NCBI GenBank assembly: GCA_018662225.1
Contig: JABJGO010000053.1
Span: 1 to 52,880 of the forward strand
From: Rhodospirillales bacterium
GTDB lineage: Bacteria > Pseudomonadota > Alphaproteobacteria > Rhodospirillales > Casp-alpha2
Reading direction: 5' to 3'
DNA: 52,880 nucleotides
Part shown: positions 16,458-24,701 of the stretch, piece by piece
How positions within the stretch are numbered: the first letter of the stretch is position 1
Layout: each line of letters opens with the position of its first letter
The notes under the pieces: model-generated
The model's input: only the letters and a program-made list of their open reading frames with translations
Database searches by the model: none
Told to the model about the DNA's origin: nothing
Position numbers and translations under genes: made by a program

Positions 16458-16895
16458 TCAAAGCAGCCCTAACGATCGCAACTCTTCCTTCATATTGGCA
16501 GGCAAAACATCTGATTGCCCCGTCATCCCGGCGGCATCTGGAGGAGCATCATTTTCGGGCAGGTATCGCCAGCCCTGAAATGGGCGGTGTGGATATGCCC
16601 GTGTTTCAACCAGCTCAGGCCCCAGAATAAGCGCGCAAGCCGGTTTGCCGTCTTCGCGGATATCAGGCTCAATACCGATGATTTCCTGACGAACCTGGAT
16701 ATAGCGGCGAATCACCCAATACAGTGATCCGCCGTCCAGCACTTCATCCTTGCGCCTGGGCGTGTTGCGCGTCACGTGTTTCAGCACGAACGGCTCTCCA
16801 CCAGCCGCCGCCACCGCACGGCGGTGTTCCTGCCAGTCACGCAGTTGTGAAACCTCGTCCACGCCCACGCATAACTTGATGATGTGAACCGTCAT
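16458..16895 (-). CDS. DUF1489 family protein
   Basis: A 145-residue protein of an alphaproteobacterial family of unknown function. The N-terminal MTVHIIKLCVGVDEVSQLRDW, the central TRNTPRRKDEVLDGGSLYWVI and GPELVETRAYPHRPFQGWRY are the conserved blocks. ATG 16895 is preferred to the upstream in-frame start at 16913, because the latter overlaps the preceding gene and the conserved family start is MTVHIIKL. It is four bases from the upstream isomerase-like gene, so they are co-transcribed. No catalytic motif is recognised. Confidence 0.85.
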   Translation of the reverse strand: MTVHIIKLCVGVDEVSQLRDWQEHRRAVAAAGGEPFVLKHVTRNTPRRKDEVLDGGSLYWVIRRYIQVRQEIIGIEPDIREDGKPACALILGPELVETRAYPHRPFQGWRYLPENDAPPDAAGMTGQSDVLPANMKEELRSLGLL

Positions 16896-16899
16896 GGAT

Positions 16900-17508
16900 T
16901 TACCAGCCGCCACTTCTCAACCAGCGTTTGATCATCCAGAACCGGTCTGATCCCCAGAACTGCTCATCGTCAACAATCACGAATGGTGAGCCGAACACGC
17001 CGCGCTCAATGGATGTATCAATTTCATCCTTCAACCGGGTTTTGGCCTCGGGTGTTTTGATAGCATCAAGAACATGACCCCGGTCCGCCCCAACCGAGTC
17101 GGCAATGTCCGCCACGGCTTCGACACCCTGAATGTTTTTGCCCTCACCGAAATAGGTCCGGTACACGGCCCGGGCAAAATCTTTGGCCTGATCCGGATCC
17201 ACATCGTCTATCACGTAAAATGCCCGCGCCGCATTGGCGGTGGAGATCGGGAAGTCACCCGGCAGCGTCCATGGAATATCCATAAAGCGTGCCAAGCGGG
17301 CGCAGTCATACAGCAAGTAATCGCCCTTGACCGGAACACCGGCCAGCGGCACAGCGCCCGTTTCCTTCATGGCAACGCCAATCAGGATAGGATGCCAGCG
17401 GATGGTCCGGTTATAGGGTGCGACTACATCTTCAAGCCCCTCCGCCGCGAAATAGCCGTAGGGTGATGAAAAATCGAAATAGAAATCAATAGGATTACTG
17501 GAGGACAT
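16900..17508 (-). CDS. 2-hydroxychromene-2-carboxylate isomerase-like (DsbA-fold, kappa-GST type) protein
   Basis: A 202-residue thioredoxin-fold protein. The N-terminal IDFYFDFSSPYGYFAAEGL supplies the Ser that takes the catalytic place in kappa-class GSTs and HCCA isomerases, and the C-terminal GVFGSPFVIVDDEQFWGSDR contains the cis-Pro and the FWG(S/N)DR motif. These enzymes isomerise hydroxychromene carboxylate in naphthalene breakdown, but most genomic copies have no known substrate, and no aromatic-degradation genes are near. It is followed by DUF1489 and preceded by another GST gene. Confidence 0.85.
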   Translation of the reverse strand: MSSSNPIDFYFDFSSPYGYFAAEGLEDVVAPYNRTIRWHPILIGVAMKETGAVPLAGVPVKGDYLLYDCARLARFMDIPWTLPGDFPISTANAARAFYVIDDVDPDQAKDFARAVYRTYFGEGKNIQGVEAVADIADSVGADRGHVLDAIKTPEAKTRLKDEIDTSIERGVFGSPFVIVDDEQFWGSDRFWMIKRWLRSGGW

Positions 17509-17550
17509 GGGCGAGCTACCTAATCAGAACGAATACTGTAACCTATCATA

Positions 17551-18261
17551 CTAGCGTTCATAGTCAGCGCAAACGGTGAGCGCAATTTCCGATGCCGGAC
17601 GCGCCATACAGGAATCGAACCATCGCATGGCGTCCGGAAAGTCCGCCCGCAACCCATCATCATCGATTAAACGACCGAGCGACCGCACCCACGGGAACGT
17701 GGCGATATCAGCAATGGAGTAATGCGGCCCCATCATGTAATCAAAGATCGACAGTCGATTATCCAGAATACCCATCAGGCGTCGTGATTCCGCCTCATAC
17801 CGCTCAAGCGCATAGAGGTCTTTGGCATTGTCGTCGCCGCGCCGGTGGAAGTGCTCGAACTGCCCGAACATGGGCCCAATATGGCTGGCCTGAAAGAACA
17901 GCCATTGCAGACATTCGGTATGAGCTGGTTGGTTTTGCGGCATTAAGCGTCTGGATTTCTCAGCCAGATATATCAGGATCGCACAGGATTCCATGACGCG
18001 CACGGGCACGGGCATGGGCGCATCTACTGGTCCATTGGGATCAATCAGAATGGGGACCTTGCTGTTGGGGCTGATGGACATAAACGCCGGGTCGTGCTGC
18101 TCACCTTTGAACAAATTGACGGTGTGCGCTTCATACAAAAGGCCAGTTTCTTCCAGCATACAGGCAACTTTAATCCCGTTCGGCGAATTGATGGAATAAA
18201 GCTGTATCCGGTCCGGGTGTTCTGAAGGCCACCGCGCCTGAACTTTCGATAGATCAAACAT
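17551..18261 (-). CDS. Glutathione S-transferase, nu class (YfcG/YghU/Ure2p-like)
   Basis: A 236-residue GST. The Ure2p-like N-terminal domain shows YSINSPNGIKVACMLEETGL, FKGEQHDPAFMSISPNSKVPILID and the ESCAILIYLAEK glutathione contact. The C-terminal helical domain has PHYSIADIATFPWV. Nu-class enzymes act as disulfide-bond reductases with two glutathiones. A small in-frame repeat (PMPVPV) lies in the linker before the ESCAI motif. It is likely co-transcribed with the downstream isomerase-like and DUF1489 genes. Confidence 0.88.
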   Translation of the reverse strand: MFDLSKVQARWPSEHPDRIQLYSINSPNGIKVACMLEETGLLYEAHTVNLFKGEQHDPAFMSISPNSKVPILIDPNGPVDAPMPVPVRVMESCAILIYLAEKSRRLMPQNQPAHTECLQWLFFQASHIGPMFGQFEHFHRRGDDNAKDLYALERYEAESRRLMGILDNRLSIFDYMMGPHYSIADIATFPWVRSLGRLIDDDGLRADFPDAMRWFDSCMARPASEIALTVCADYER

Positions 18262-18303
18262 GTGAAGCGCCTCCCCTTACATCAGAACCAGGGCGTATAG
18301 CCC

Positions 18304-19707
18304 TCATAACATAATAAGCGCCGCCAGCCCCAAAAAGGCAAAAAACCCGACCACGTCGGTGACCGTGGTCACGAACACGCTGGATGCAATAGCGGGGTCT
18401 GCCCCGGCGCGTTCCAGCAGTATGGGAATGGATGTACCAGCCAGCCCGGCAATGGTCATATTCACAACCATGGCCAGCGCGATCACCAGGCCAAGCGCTA
18501 TATCATCAAACCACAACCACGCCACACAGCCCGCGATGACCGCAAAAAGCACACCGTTGATGGACCCCACCAGAAGCTCTTTCATAATAACGCGTGTGGC
18601 ATTGGTGGCGGTCAGCTCCTTGGTGGCGAGGCCGCGCACCGCCACGGTCAGGGTTTGGGTTCCTGCATTACCGCCCATGGACGCCACAATTGGCATCAGG
18701 ACCGCCAGCGCCACGATCTGCTCAATGGTGGCTTCAAACAAGCTGATCACGGCGGATGCCAGCACGGCAGTCAACAAATTCACCGCCAGCCACACAAAAC
18801 GTGACCGCGTGGTATCAAGCGCCGCATCATACAGATCATCCTCGCCCACACCGGCCAGCAACATCATGTCTTCTTCATGTTCGTCATCGATCACGTCAAC
18901 GATGTCATCAATGGTAATAGCGCCCACCAGCCGCCCGTTTTCGTCCACCACAGGCGCCGATACCAGATCACGTTGCCGGAACAGATACGCCACATCTTCC
19001 TGATCCATGGTGATCGGCACAATGAGCATCTGCTCCCACATCACCTCGGTGATTTTAACGGGCCGGCGGGTGCGTAACAGGCTGGATAATCCCACCGCAC
19101 CAATAGGTTTGTGCTGTGGGTCTACCACGTAAATATCATAGAAAAATTCAGGCAGAGAATCCGGTGCATCTTCGGCGCTCTGGCGCATGAAATCGATGGT
19201 TTTACCCACGGTCCAGAATTCCGGCACGGTCACCAACTCGCGCTGCATCAAACGACCGGCGCTGTCTTCGGGGTACTTCAGACTCTCGAGGATAAAGGTG
19301 CGGTCTTCGGCCGGTATAGCGTCCAGAACCTTGCGCTTATTTTCTTCATCCAGATCTTCGATGAAATCGACCGCATCATCACTGTCCAGGTTGGTCACCG
19401 CTTGAACGATGTTATCCAGACCCCAATGCTCAAGAATTTCATCGCGAACATTGTCATCCAACTCGGCCAGCGAATCGTGGTCCAGATCATCACCCAGAAC
19501 ATCCAGAAGGCGCAGCCGGTCAGCGGTGCTGAGCCATTCCAGCAAATCGGCCACATCGGCATAGTGCAGCGGCGCGCACAGTTTCCGCACTGCTGCGAAG
19601 TCAGCCGCGTCCAGCGCATCAACGATCTCATCGACCTGATCCGTATCCAGCTCAAAAGACGGGCTGTCGCCCTGCTCTTTGGCTAATTCTGGCTGTGAAT
19701 CGCTCAT
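18304..19707 (-). CDS. mgtE: Magnesium transporter MgtE
   Basis: A Mg2+ channel of the inner membrane gated by cytoplasmic magnesium. The 467-residue protein has the acidic N domain (about 25-150, with repeated helices such as ADLLEWLSTADRLRLLDVL), two CBS domains (about 150-280, including DIYVVDPQHKPIGAVGL and AITIDDIVDVIDDEHEEDM) and five membrane helices from about residue 300. The pore signature MGGNAGTQTLTVAVRGLA and the helix containing TTVTDVVGFFAFLGLA are present. The acidic residues of the N and CBS domains fit the Mg2+-sensing site. A perfect 7-bp inverted repeat lies 20-37 bases upstream of the ATG. No second Mg2+ transporter is nearby. Confidence 0.94.
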   Translation of the reverse strand: MSDSQPELAKEQGDSPSFELDTDQVDEIVDALDAADFAAVRKLCAPLHYADVADLLEWLSTADRLRLLDVLGDDLDHDSLAELDDNVRDEILEHWGLDNIVQAVTNLDSDDAVDFIEDLDEENKRKVLDAIPAEDRTFILESLKYPEDSAGRLMQRELVTVPEFWTVGKTIDFMRQSAEDAPDSLPEFFYDIYVVDPQHKPIGAVGLSSLLRTRRPVKITEVMWEQMLIVPITMDQEDVAYLFRQRDLVSAPVVDENGRLVGAITIDDIVDVIDDEHEEDMMLLAGVGEDDLYDAALDTTRSRFVWLAVNLLTAVLASAVISLFEATIEQIVALAVLMPIVASMGGNAGTQTLTVAVRGLATKELTATNATRVIMKELLVGSINGVLFAVIAGCVAWLWFDDIALGLVIALAMVVNMTIAGLAGTSIPILLERAGADPAIASSVFVTTVTDVVGFFAFLGLAALIML

Positions 19708-19726
19708 ATACCCCCAAACTTTCTTT

Positions 19727-19744
19727 GTTAAACACCAGTTTAAC
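19727..19744 (-). promoter_or_regulatory. Perfect inverted repeat upstream of mgtE
   Basis: GTTAAAC-ACCA-GTTTAAC: two 7-base arms with a 4-base spacer, 20-37 bases before the mgtE start. It could be an operator or a small leader hairpin. No T-run follows, so it is not a terminator. Confidence 0.5.
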
Positions 19745-19792
19745 GGCCTGAGGGGAATGGGCCAGAGAAGAATAAGCCACAGGAATAAAGGG

Positions 19793-20164
19793 TTAGTCGA
19801 TGTTAAGGTCGAGGCGTACTTTTTTGGTCAAATTCCGAGATGCCAGATAATGTGATGTTTCCAGGTACCCTTTCAACTCAGCAACGGATAACCCCGGCTC
19901 GGCGTAATGCTGTATCCACTTCATGCCGCGCGAGGCGAAATAAGGTGCCGGCCGCAAACCGTCCTGACCCCTGAGAACCTCATAAGCGATCTCGCTGGCT
20001 TTAAAGGTGATGCCGGAATTCTTACCGTTATCCCACCACCCCACAGCAAACACTTTGCCCTTAGCCCCACCAACCTTCCAAACATGCCCCCCATTCCACT
20101 GCATCACGTATGCGGTGGCGGGCAGAGAGGCGCAAAATTCGTTGAACTGGTCGGGTGTCATCAT
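19793..20164 (-). CDS. MmcQ/YjbR family protein
   Basis: A 123-residue protein with the YjbR fold. The blocks FCASLPATAYVMQWNGGHVWKVGGAKGKVFAVG, ITFKASEIAYEVL and APYFASRGMKWIQHY are the family pattern. Proteins of this family are annotated as putative DNA-binding from structure (a CyaY-like double-wing fold), but biological function is not known. The first two codons are both ATG, so the start may be one residue later. Confidence 0.82.
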   Translation of the reverse strand: MMTPDQFNEFCASLPATAYVMQWNGGHVWKVGGAKGKVFAVGWWDNGKNSGITFKASEIAYEVLRGQDGLRPAPYFASRGMKWIQHYAEPGLSVAELKGYLETSHYLASRNLTKKVRLDLNID

Positions 20165-20191
20165 GTGAAGATTTTGGCATGAAACCGCATC

Positions 20192-21463
20192 CTAGGTATC
20201 AACATTCAACTGTTCAGCAATTTTTTTGGCGGCGATGATACCCGACTGGTAGGCCCCGTGGCAGGTGCCTTGGCCGCCAATTTGGGTGGCTTCACCGGCA
20301 AAGAACAGCCGATCATCCACGGTGCGTTCCAGATTGGCGCGCTGATGGGCTTGGCCGGGGCTGGCACATGCCCATGATCCCCGAACCCAGGGCTCTGTGC
20401 TCCAGGCCGTAACAATGGTGCGGGTCACGTGTTTTCGCACATCGTTGCCGAGCACGTCGGCGACCCGGTCCACGGCGAAGTCATGACAGGCTTGCTGGCC
20501 CTGTTTTTCAAGCCAGACGGCGTGACGGCCGCCCACAAACACCGCCGCCGCATTAACCCCCATAACGCTGGCATCGATTTTACCGGCTTCGCCGCCGTCG
20601 TTCCAGATACTGTAATGACCTCGGCCATCTGGCCCGAACACGTCTTTATCAAAATGGACACCCATTTTGTTTTCTGTGCCCATGGGCAAATTATTGATGG
20701 CATCGATTTTCCAGTCCGGCAGGCCAGAGGCAAAATCGATTTCCCCTGATGCCAGAACGCCGGTTGATACGGTGCAGAGCGCCGCGCGCCCTTTGATGGT
20801 GCCTTTGGCGGTTTCCACCTGTACGCCGTGGGTGCCAGCACCCGACCAGTCGATCTTTTCAACCCGGGTGTTGAGCGATACGGTCACATCCGCTCCCCAC
20901 GCCGCCACCAGGCTGCCGTAGCCTTGCAGAGCCTGAAAGCCCAATTCACCAACGGCGCTGTCGTGATCGGTGGTTGAAACCATATCCGCATCCATGCCCC
21001 ATCCGGACTCGAGGGTACACAGAAACGGTGGGGCGAATTCGTGTTCGATATCAATAACGTCGCTTATGGCAACGTCCCGACCTTCTTTGGCCGCAGCCGC
21101 GATTGCCGCGTAACTATGGTCATAAAACTTGATACAGGCGGCGCGTTGATCAGCGCTGAGCGGGGCACCATTTCGGTGGAACCTGTGATCGCCTTGTTCG
21201 AACAAATGGCTTTTGTCTTTGCTCAGCGCAATGCCCAGATTGTCGGCGATGGTCGTGAAAGGATTGGTAGCGCCCCCAACCAGCCAGGCACAGCCCAGGT
21301 CGAACCAAACGCCGGGCGCGAGTTCTTCGGAATACGCGCGCCCGCCGATACGGTGTGATCCCTCGACCAGCGTATAGCTAAGCCCAAGTCGGGCCAGTTC
21401 CTTGGCCGCCGACAAACCGGATGATCCCGCACCAATAATGATAACGTCTGTTTCTGAGCTCAT
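20192..21463 (-). CDS. Flavin-containing monoamine oxidase family protein
   Basis: A 423-residue FAD amine oxidase. The dinucleotide-binding VIIIGAGSSGLSAAKELARLG is at the N-terminus, then the family signature EGSHRIGGRAYS. The C-terminal FFAGEATQIGGQGTCHGAYQSG closes the FAD site. It is shorter than many MAO-like proteins but complete. ATG 21463 is chosen because the FAD motif then starts near residue 5; the longer frame adds an unrelated leader. The tRNA-Leu terminator lies upstream. The substrate (polyamine, aromatic amine or amino acid) cannot be told. Confidence 0.85.
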   Translation of the reverse strand: MSSETDVIIIGAGSSGLSAAKELARLGLSYTLVEGSHRIGGRAYSEELAPGVWFDLGCAWLVGGATNPFTTIADNLGIALSKDKSHLFEQGDHRFHRNGAPLSADQRAACIKFYDHSYAAIAAAAKEGRDVAISDVIDIEHEFAPPFLCTLESGWGMDADMVSTTDHDSAVGELGFQALQGYGSLVAAWGADVTVSLNTRVEKIDWSGAGTHGVQVETAKGTIKGRAALCTVSTGVLASGEIDFASGLPDWKIDAINNLPMGTENKMGVHFDKDVFGPDGRGHYSIWNDGGEAGKIDASVMGVNAAAVFVGGRHAVWLEKQGQQACHDFAVDRVADVLGNDVRKHVTRTIVTAWSTEPWVRGSWACASPGQAHQRANLERTVDDRLFFAGEATQIGGQGTCHGAYQSGIIAAKKIAEQLNVDT

Positions 21464-21518
21464 AGAGCACAGGTTACACGTATATATGCGCCACAGTCCA
21501 AATACTTCCGCAAAACGA

Positions 21519-21547
21519 CAAACGCGCCACATGAAGCGGCGCGTTTG
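21519..21547. terminator. Rho-independent terminator after tRNA-Leu (bidirectional shape)
   Basis: A 10-bp stem CAAACGCGCC / GGCGCGTTTG encloses a 9-base loop, with T-rich sequence on both sides. It lies 17 bases beyond the tRNA 3' end on the minus strand and so insulates the amine-oxidase gene from tRNA transcription. Confidence 0.75.
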
Positions 21548-21564
21548 TTTCGTTTTTCAAGTGT

Positions 21565-21651
21565 TGGTGCGGCCGAGAAGACTCGAACTTCCACGGGATT
21601 GCTCCCACAGCGACCTCAACGCTGCGCGTCTACCAGTTCCGCCACGGCCGC
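21565..21651 (-). tRNA. tRNA-Leu (anticodon GAG)
   Basis: An 87-base class II tRNA with CCA encoded. Acceptor arms GCGGCCG and CGGCCGC pair fully, with discriminator A. The anticodon stem CAGCG/CGCTG encloses loop TTGAGGT, giving anticodon GAG for CUC and CUU codons. A long variable arm (GGGAGCAATCCC) and a T-loop TTCGAGT with its five-pair stem are present. All parts of a leucine tRNA can be drawn by eye. Confidence 0.96.
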
Positions 21652-21771
21652 GAACACTCTTTGCGACGATCAACACATAGGTATTGATTGCCGCCTGATA
21701 GAGGGCGTAAATAGCAATTACATACCCCCTACGCAAGCACCGGATACCGCCAGAGACCATGAAATGTGACC

Positions 21772-22440
21772 ATGAATACTGATTCTGATTTAAACGCGGA
21801 CCTGGAATGGAAGTTTTCCCATGCACCGGTCGATTACGAAGACGCCCTGACGTTCATGGAAGAACGCGCAGCCGCTATTTATTCGGGAACCCAGCCTGAA
21901 TGTATCTGGATGCTGGAACACCCTGCCCTTTATACCGCCGGTACGAGCGCGGATATTTCGGAGCTGGTGTCACCCGACCGCTTCCCGGTGTATGAGACCG
22001 GACGCGGCGGACGCTATACCTATCACGGGCCGGGACAGCGTATTGCCTATGTGATGCTGAATTTGGATAAACGCGGGCGCGATATCCGGGCCTTTGTGGC
22101 TAATCTGGAAGAATGGGTTATCAAGACCCTCGCCCAGTTCAATGTGACGGGTGAGCGCCGTGAAGGGCGTGTGGGCATCTGGGTCGACCGGGCCAGGTAC
22201 GACAACCATCCGGACCGCGAAGACAAGATCGCCGCCATTGGGGTCAGGGTACGGCGATGGGTGACGTTTCACGGGCTTTCCATCAATGTGGAGCCTGATC
22301 TGGAGCATTTTTCCGGCATCATCCCGTGCGGCATTGAAGAACACGGGATCACGTCGCTGGTGGATTTGGGCGTCCCCGCCACTGTACAGGACGTGGATAA
22401 CGCCCTGATCGCCACGTTTGAGGATGTGTTTAAGCCTTAA
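21772..22440 (+). CDS. lipB: Octanoyl-[acyl-carrier protein]:protein N-octanoyltransferase
   Basis: Moves octanoyl from ACP to lipoyl domains of 2-oxoacid dehydrogenases and the glycine cleavage H protein, the first step of lipoate assembly. The 222-residue protein holds [15 protein letters not shown], the substrate-binding [20 protein letters not shown], Lys152 in [18 protein letters not shown] and the catalytic Cys186 in [11 protein letters not shown]. The ATG at 21772 and a GTG two codons earlier (21766) are both possible. Its stop lies three bases from the stop of the convergent oxidoreductase gene. lipA is not in the window. Confidence 0.94.
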   Translation: MNTDSDLNADLEWKFSHAPVDYEDALTFMEERAAAIYSGTQPECIWMLEHPALYTAGTSADISELVSPDRFPVYETGRGGRYTYHGPGQRIAYVMLNLDKRGRDIRAFVANLEEWVIKTLAQFNVTGERREGRVGIWVDRARYDNHPDREDKIAAIGVRVRRWVTFHGLSINVEPDLEHFSGIIPCGIEEHGITSLVDLGVPATVQDVDNALIATFEDVFKP

Positions 22441-22443
22441 CCG

Positions 22444-23763
22444 TCAGATCAAGTTATAAGGTTCGCTCCACGACCCGGCGGCAAAGCGGTCCAGCTTGAA
22501 CGAGCTTAAATTGATCTCAGGCGTTTTACCCGATGCCAATTCCGCCACCGTGGCGCCCACACCGGGGCCAATACCAAAGCCATGACCGCTGAGACCCGTT
22601 ACAATAATCAGGCCATCCGGGCCGGGGCTATCGTCAATCACGGGCAGCATGTCAGGTGTCAGTTCGATATTCCCGGCCCATGCTTTTTTGAGGGCCACAC
22701 CTTTGATCTGCGGGAACAGTTTTTGTAGCTCATCCATGGTGGCATTGACCATTTTGGTTTTGGGCATAGGATCGCCAATCCGGGCCCGGTGCAGCGGGTC
22801 GGCCATGGCGGCGCTACCCGGAATACGGCCGATCAGATCGCGCCAGAACGGGTGGCCGAAATGGAGGCTGACCCGGTCTTTGTTCTTCATGAAATCACGC
22901 AGGAAGTATTTGGCGTATTTGAGATCACCCAACCGCATGTCGTAATCGGTAATATCCAGTCCGGACATGGTAAAACAGCCGTCCTGTCGCTGCACAAAGC
23001 CCATGGATGGTGTCCAGTTGGCGGGCTCCATAATACGTTCCACGGCCTGGGTTCTGGCAACGGTGCCGCGCACCCGTAACTGGGGCAGGTCCACACCCAG
23101 CCACTTAACCACCGTAGACGTCCAGGCACCCGCCGCACAGATCACGGTGCCCGCATTCACAAAGCCTTTGGATGTGTTCACGCCGGACACGCGCCCGGCC
23201 TGCGTATCAATGCCGGTCACGGCGCAATTTGTAATGACCTGACCACCGTGACGGATGATGCCACGCGCGATGGCGTCCGTTGCCAGCTCCGGGTCCGCAT
23301 TACCATCGTTTGGCACATAAACACCCGCCTTCCAGTCGCGTGACATGCCGGGTACGATTTCGGCGACTTCCTGACCTGTTAAGACACGGGCACCCAGATC
23401 ATGGTTGGCGGCTGCATCCCGCCATTCTTCATAGTCGGCGATCACGGCCTCATCATCGGTCATGCCCATGATGCCGGTTTGCTGCCAGCCCATACCCTCA
23501 CCCAGTTCTTTCTCCAGGCCCTGCCAGATGGCGTTGGACCTCATCATCATGGGCAGTTCAAGCGGATCACGGCCTAACTGTCGCACAAAGCCCCAGTTGC
23601 GGCCTGATTGCTCCCACGCCACCTTGTGGTTCTTCTCGATCACCACAACGTCCATACCGGCCTTGGCCAGATAGTAGGCAGTACTACAGCCGATGATGCC
23701 ACCGCCAATGATGACCACGTCTGCCTGCTTAGGGATGTCCTGTTTGGGGATGTCTTGTGTCAT
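22444..23763 (-). CDS. FAD-dependent oxidoreductase, DAO / sarcosine-oxidase-beta-like family
   Basis: A 439-residue D-amino-acid-oxidase-fold flavoprotein. ADVVIIGGGIIGCSTAYYLAKAG is the FAD-binding fold, preceded by a doubled DIPKQ. WEQSGRNWGFVRQ follows in the usual place, and the C-terminal GLIIVTGLSGHGFGIGPGVG is typical of sarcosine or dimethylglycine oxidase beta-like proteins. It has no sarcosine oxidase alpha, gamma or delta partner nearby and is probably a monomeric oxidase or dehydrogenase for an N-methyl or secondary amino acid. Downstream of acylphosphatase by three bases, it is likely the last gene of the lysE-acyP unit. Confidence 0.85.
   Translation of the reverse strand: MTQDIPKQDIPKQADVVIIGGGIIGCSTAYYLAKAGMDVVVIEKNHKVAWEQSGRNWGFVRQLGRDPLELPMMMRSNAIWQGLEKELGEGMGWQQTGIMGMTDDEAVIADYEEWRDAAANHDLGARVLTGQEVAEIVPGMSRDWKAGVYVPNDGNADPELATDAIARGIIRHGGQVITNCAVTGIDTQAGRVSGVNTSKGFVNAGTVICAAGAWTSTVVKWLGVDLPQLRVRGTVARTQAVERIMEPANWTPSMGFVQRQDGCFTMSGLDITDYDMRLGDLKYAKYFLRDFMKNKDRVSLHFGHPFWRDLIGRIPGSAAMADPLHRARIGDPMPKTKMVNATMDELQKLFPQIKGVALKKAWAGNIELTPDMLPVIDDSPGPDGLIIVTGLSGHGFGIGPGVGATVAELASGKTPEINLSSFKLDRFAAGSWSEPYNLI
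23732..23761. repeat. 15-bp imperfect tandem duplication at the oxidoreductase N-terminus
   Basis: Two 15-base units (23732-23746 and 23747-23761) differ at a few positions and encode a doubled DIPKQ, in frame. Confidence 0.85.
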
Positions 23764-23766
23764 AAT

Positions 23767-24048
23767 TTAATCCGAGTGCCGTGTGTGGAAGCCAGGTTCA
23801 GGCCGTTCCAACTCTGGTGTTTCCGTTATGCCGCTAACCTCAGCCAGTGGAGGGCCGCTATGACATTGTTTGATCATTTGGTCCACATGGTCAATAGGGC
23901 CAGAGAAAACGCCTTCCACACTGCCGTCTCTATTATTTCTAACCCAACCATCCAGCCCCAGTGCGTTCGCCTGTTGCCGGGTCCAGCCTCGGTACCAGAC
24001 GCCCTGTACCCTGCCCTCGATGCGGATACGCACGCACTTACCCGACAC
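23767..24048 (-). CDS. Acylphosphatase
   Basis: A small enzyme that hydrolyses carboxyl-phosphate bonds. The signature RIEGRVQGVWYRGWTRQQA carries the phosphate-binding Arg20 and the later GWVRNNRDGSVEG carries the catalytic Asn38, counted from a GTG start at 24048. That start gives 93 residues, the family norm, and overlaps the stop of the lysE gene by 11 bases. A GTG five codons later (24033) would also work. The longer ATG-type frame would read through the end of lysE and is not used. Confidence 0.88.
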   Translation of the reverse strand: MSGKCVRIRIEGRVQGVWYRGWTRQQANALGLDGWVRNNRDGSVEGVFSGPIDHVDQMIKQCHSGPPLAEVSGITETPELERPEPGFHTRHSD

Positions 24049-24676
24049 CGATTTCGCCCCATAACAAATTGAACGCCAGCGCGAACATGATACAGGCAAT
24101 AGTGCCTTCCATTAGACGCGTGCCACGTTGGGTGCGAAAAAACGGTGCAACCCGGATCGCGGCATAACCGATGCCATAGAACCAGAACACCGATGCAGTC
24201 ATGGCACCGACAGCGAACCAAGCACGGGCCATTCCATCGTATTGCCCGGCTAGCCCACCCAATAATACTACGGTATCCAGATACACATGCGGATTAAGTA
24301 ATGATAGTCCCAACACGGTGAGCACAGCATTTCGGGCTGAACGGCCACTGCCCGGTTTGATCGACGCCTCGGCGTCATCCCAGGTACTTGATGTGGCCAG
24401 CCACGCCCGCCGTATGGATAACAGTCCAAAGCCGATTAGAAATACCCCGCCGCCGAATGCTGCACTGGCGCGAATGACCGGGTCTTGCGCGATCAGTGTT
24501 CCCACACCGGCTGCGCCCACTGTTATCAAGAAAATATCCACCAGCATGCAGGCTGTGGCCACGGCAAACACATGCTCACCACGGATACCCTGACGGATGA
24601 CGAAGGCGTTCTGGGCACCGATTGCAATAATCAACCCCGCCCCCAGCACCAGGCCTTCCAGAAAGATTGAGAACAT
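24038..24676 (-). CDS. LysE/ArgO family amino-acid exporter
   Basis: A 212-residue membrane protein with about six helices. The N-terminal GLVLGAGLIIAIGAQNAFVIRQG and the mid-protein LSLLNPHVYLDTVVLLGG are the LysE/ArgO signatures. These proteins export basic amino acids such as arginine or lysine. It is the first gene of the unit with acylphosphatase and the FAD oxidoreductase. A LysR-type regulator usually partners lysE, but none is seen here. Confidence 0.88.
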   Translation of the reverse strand: MFSIFLEGLVLGAGLIIAIGAQNAFVIRQGIRGEHVFAVATACMLVDIFLITVGAAGVGTLIAQDPVIRASAAFGGGVFLIGFGLLSIRRAWLATSSTWDDAEASIKPGSGRSARNAVLTVLGLSLLNPHVYLDTVVLLGGLAGQYDGMARAWFAVGAMTASVFWFYGIGYAAIRVAPFFRTQRGTRLMEGTIACIMFALAFNLLWGEIGVG

Positions 24677-24701
24677 GGCTGGGGGGCTCCTGACGCCGCC
24701 G

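Noticed and set aside
18359-19003. A 214-codon plus-strand frame opposite mgtE
   Set aside because: Antisense shadow of a well-supported mgtE with all its domains; no ribosome-binding site or family match.
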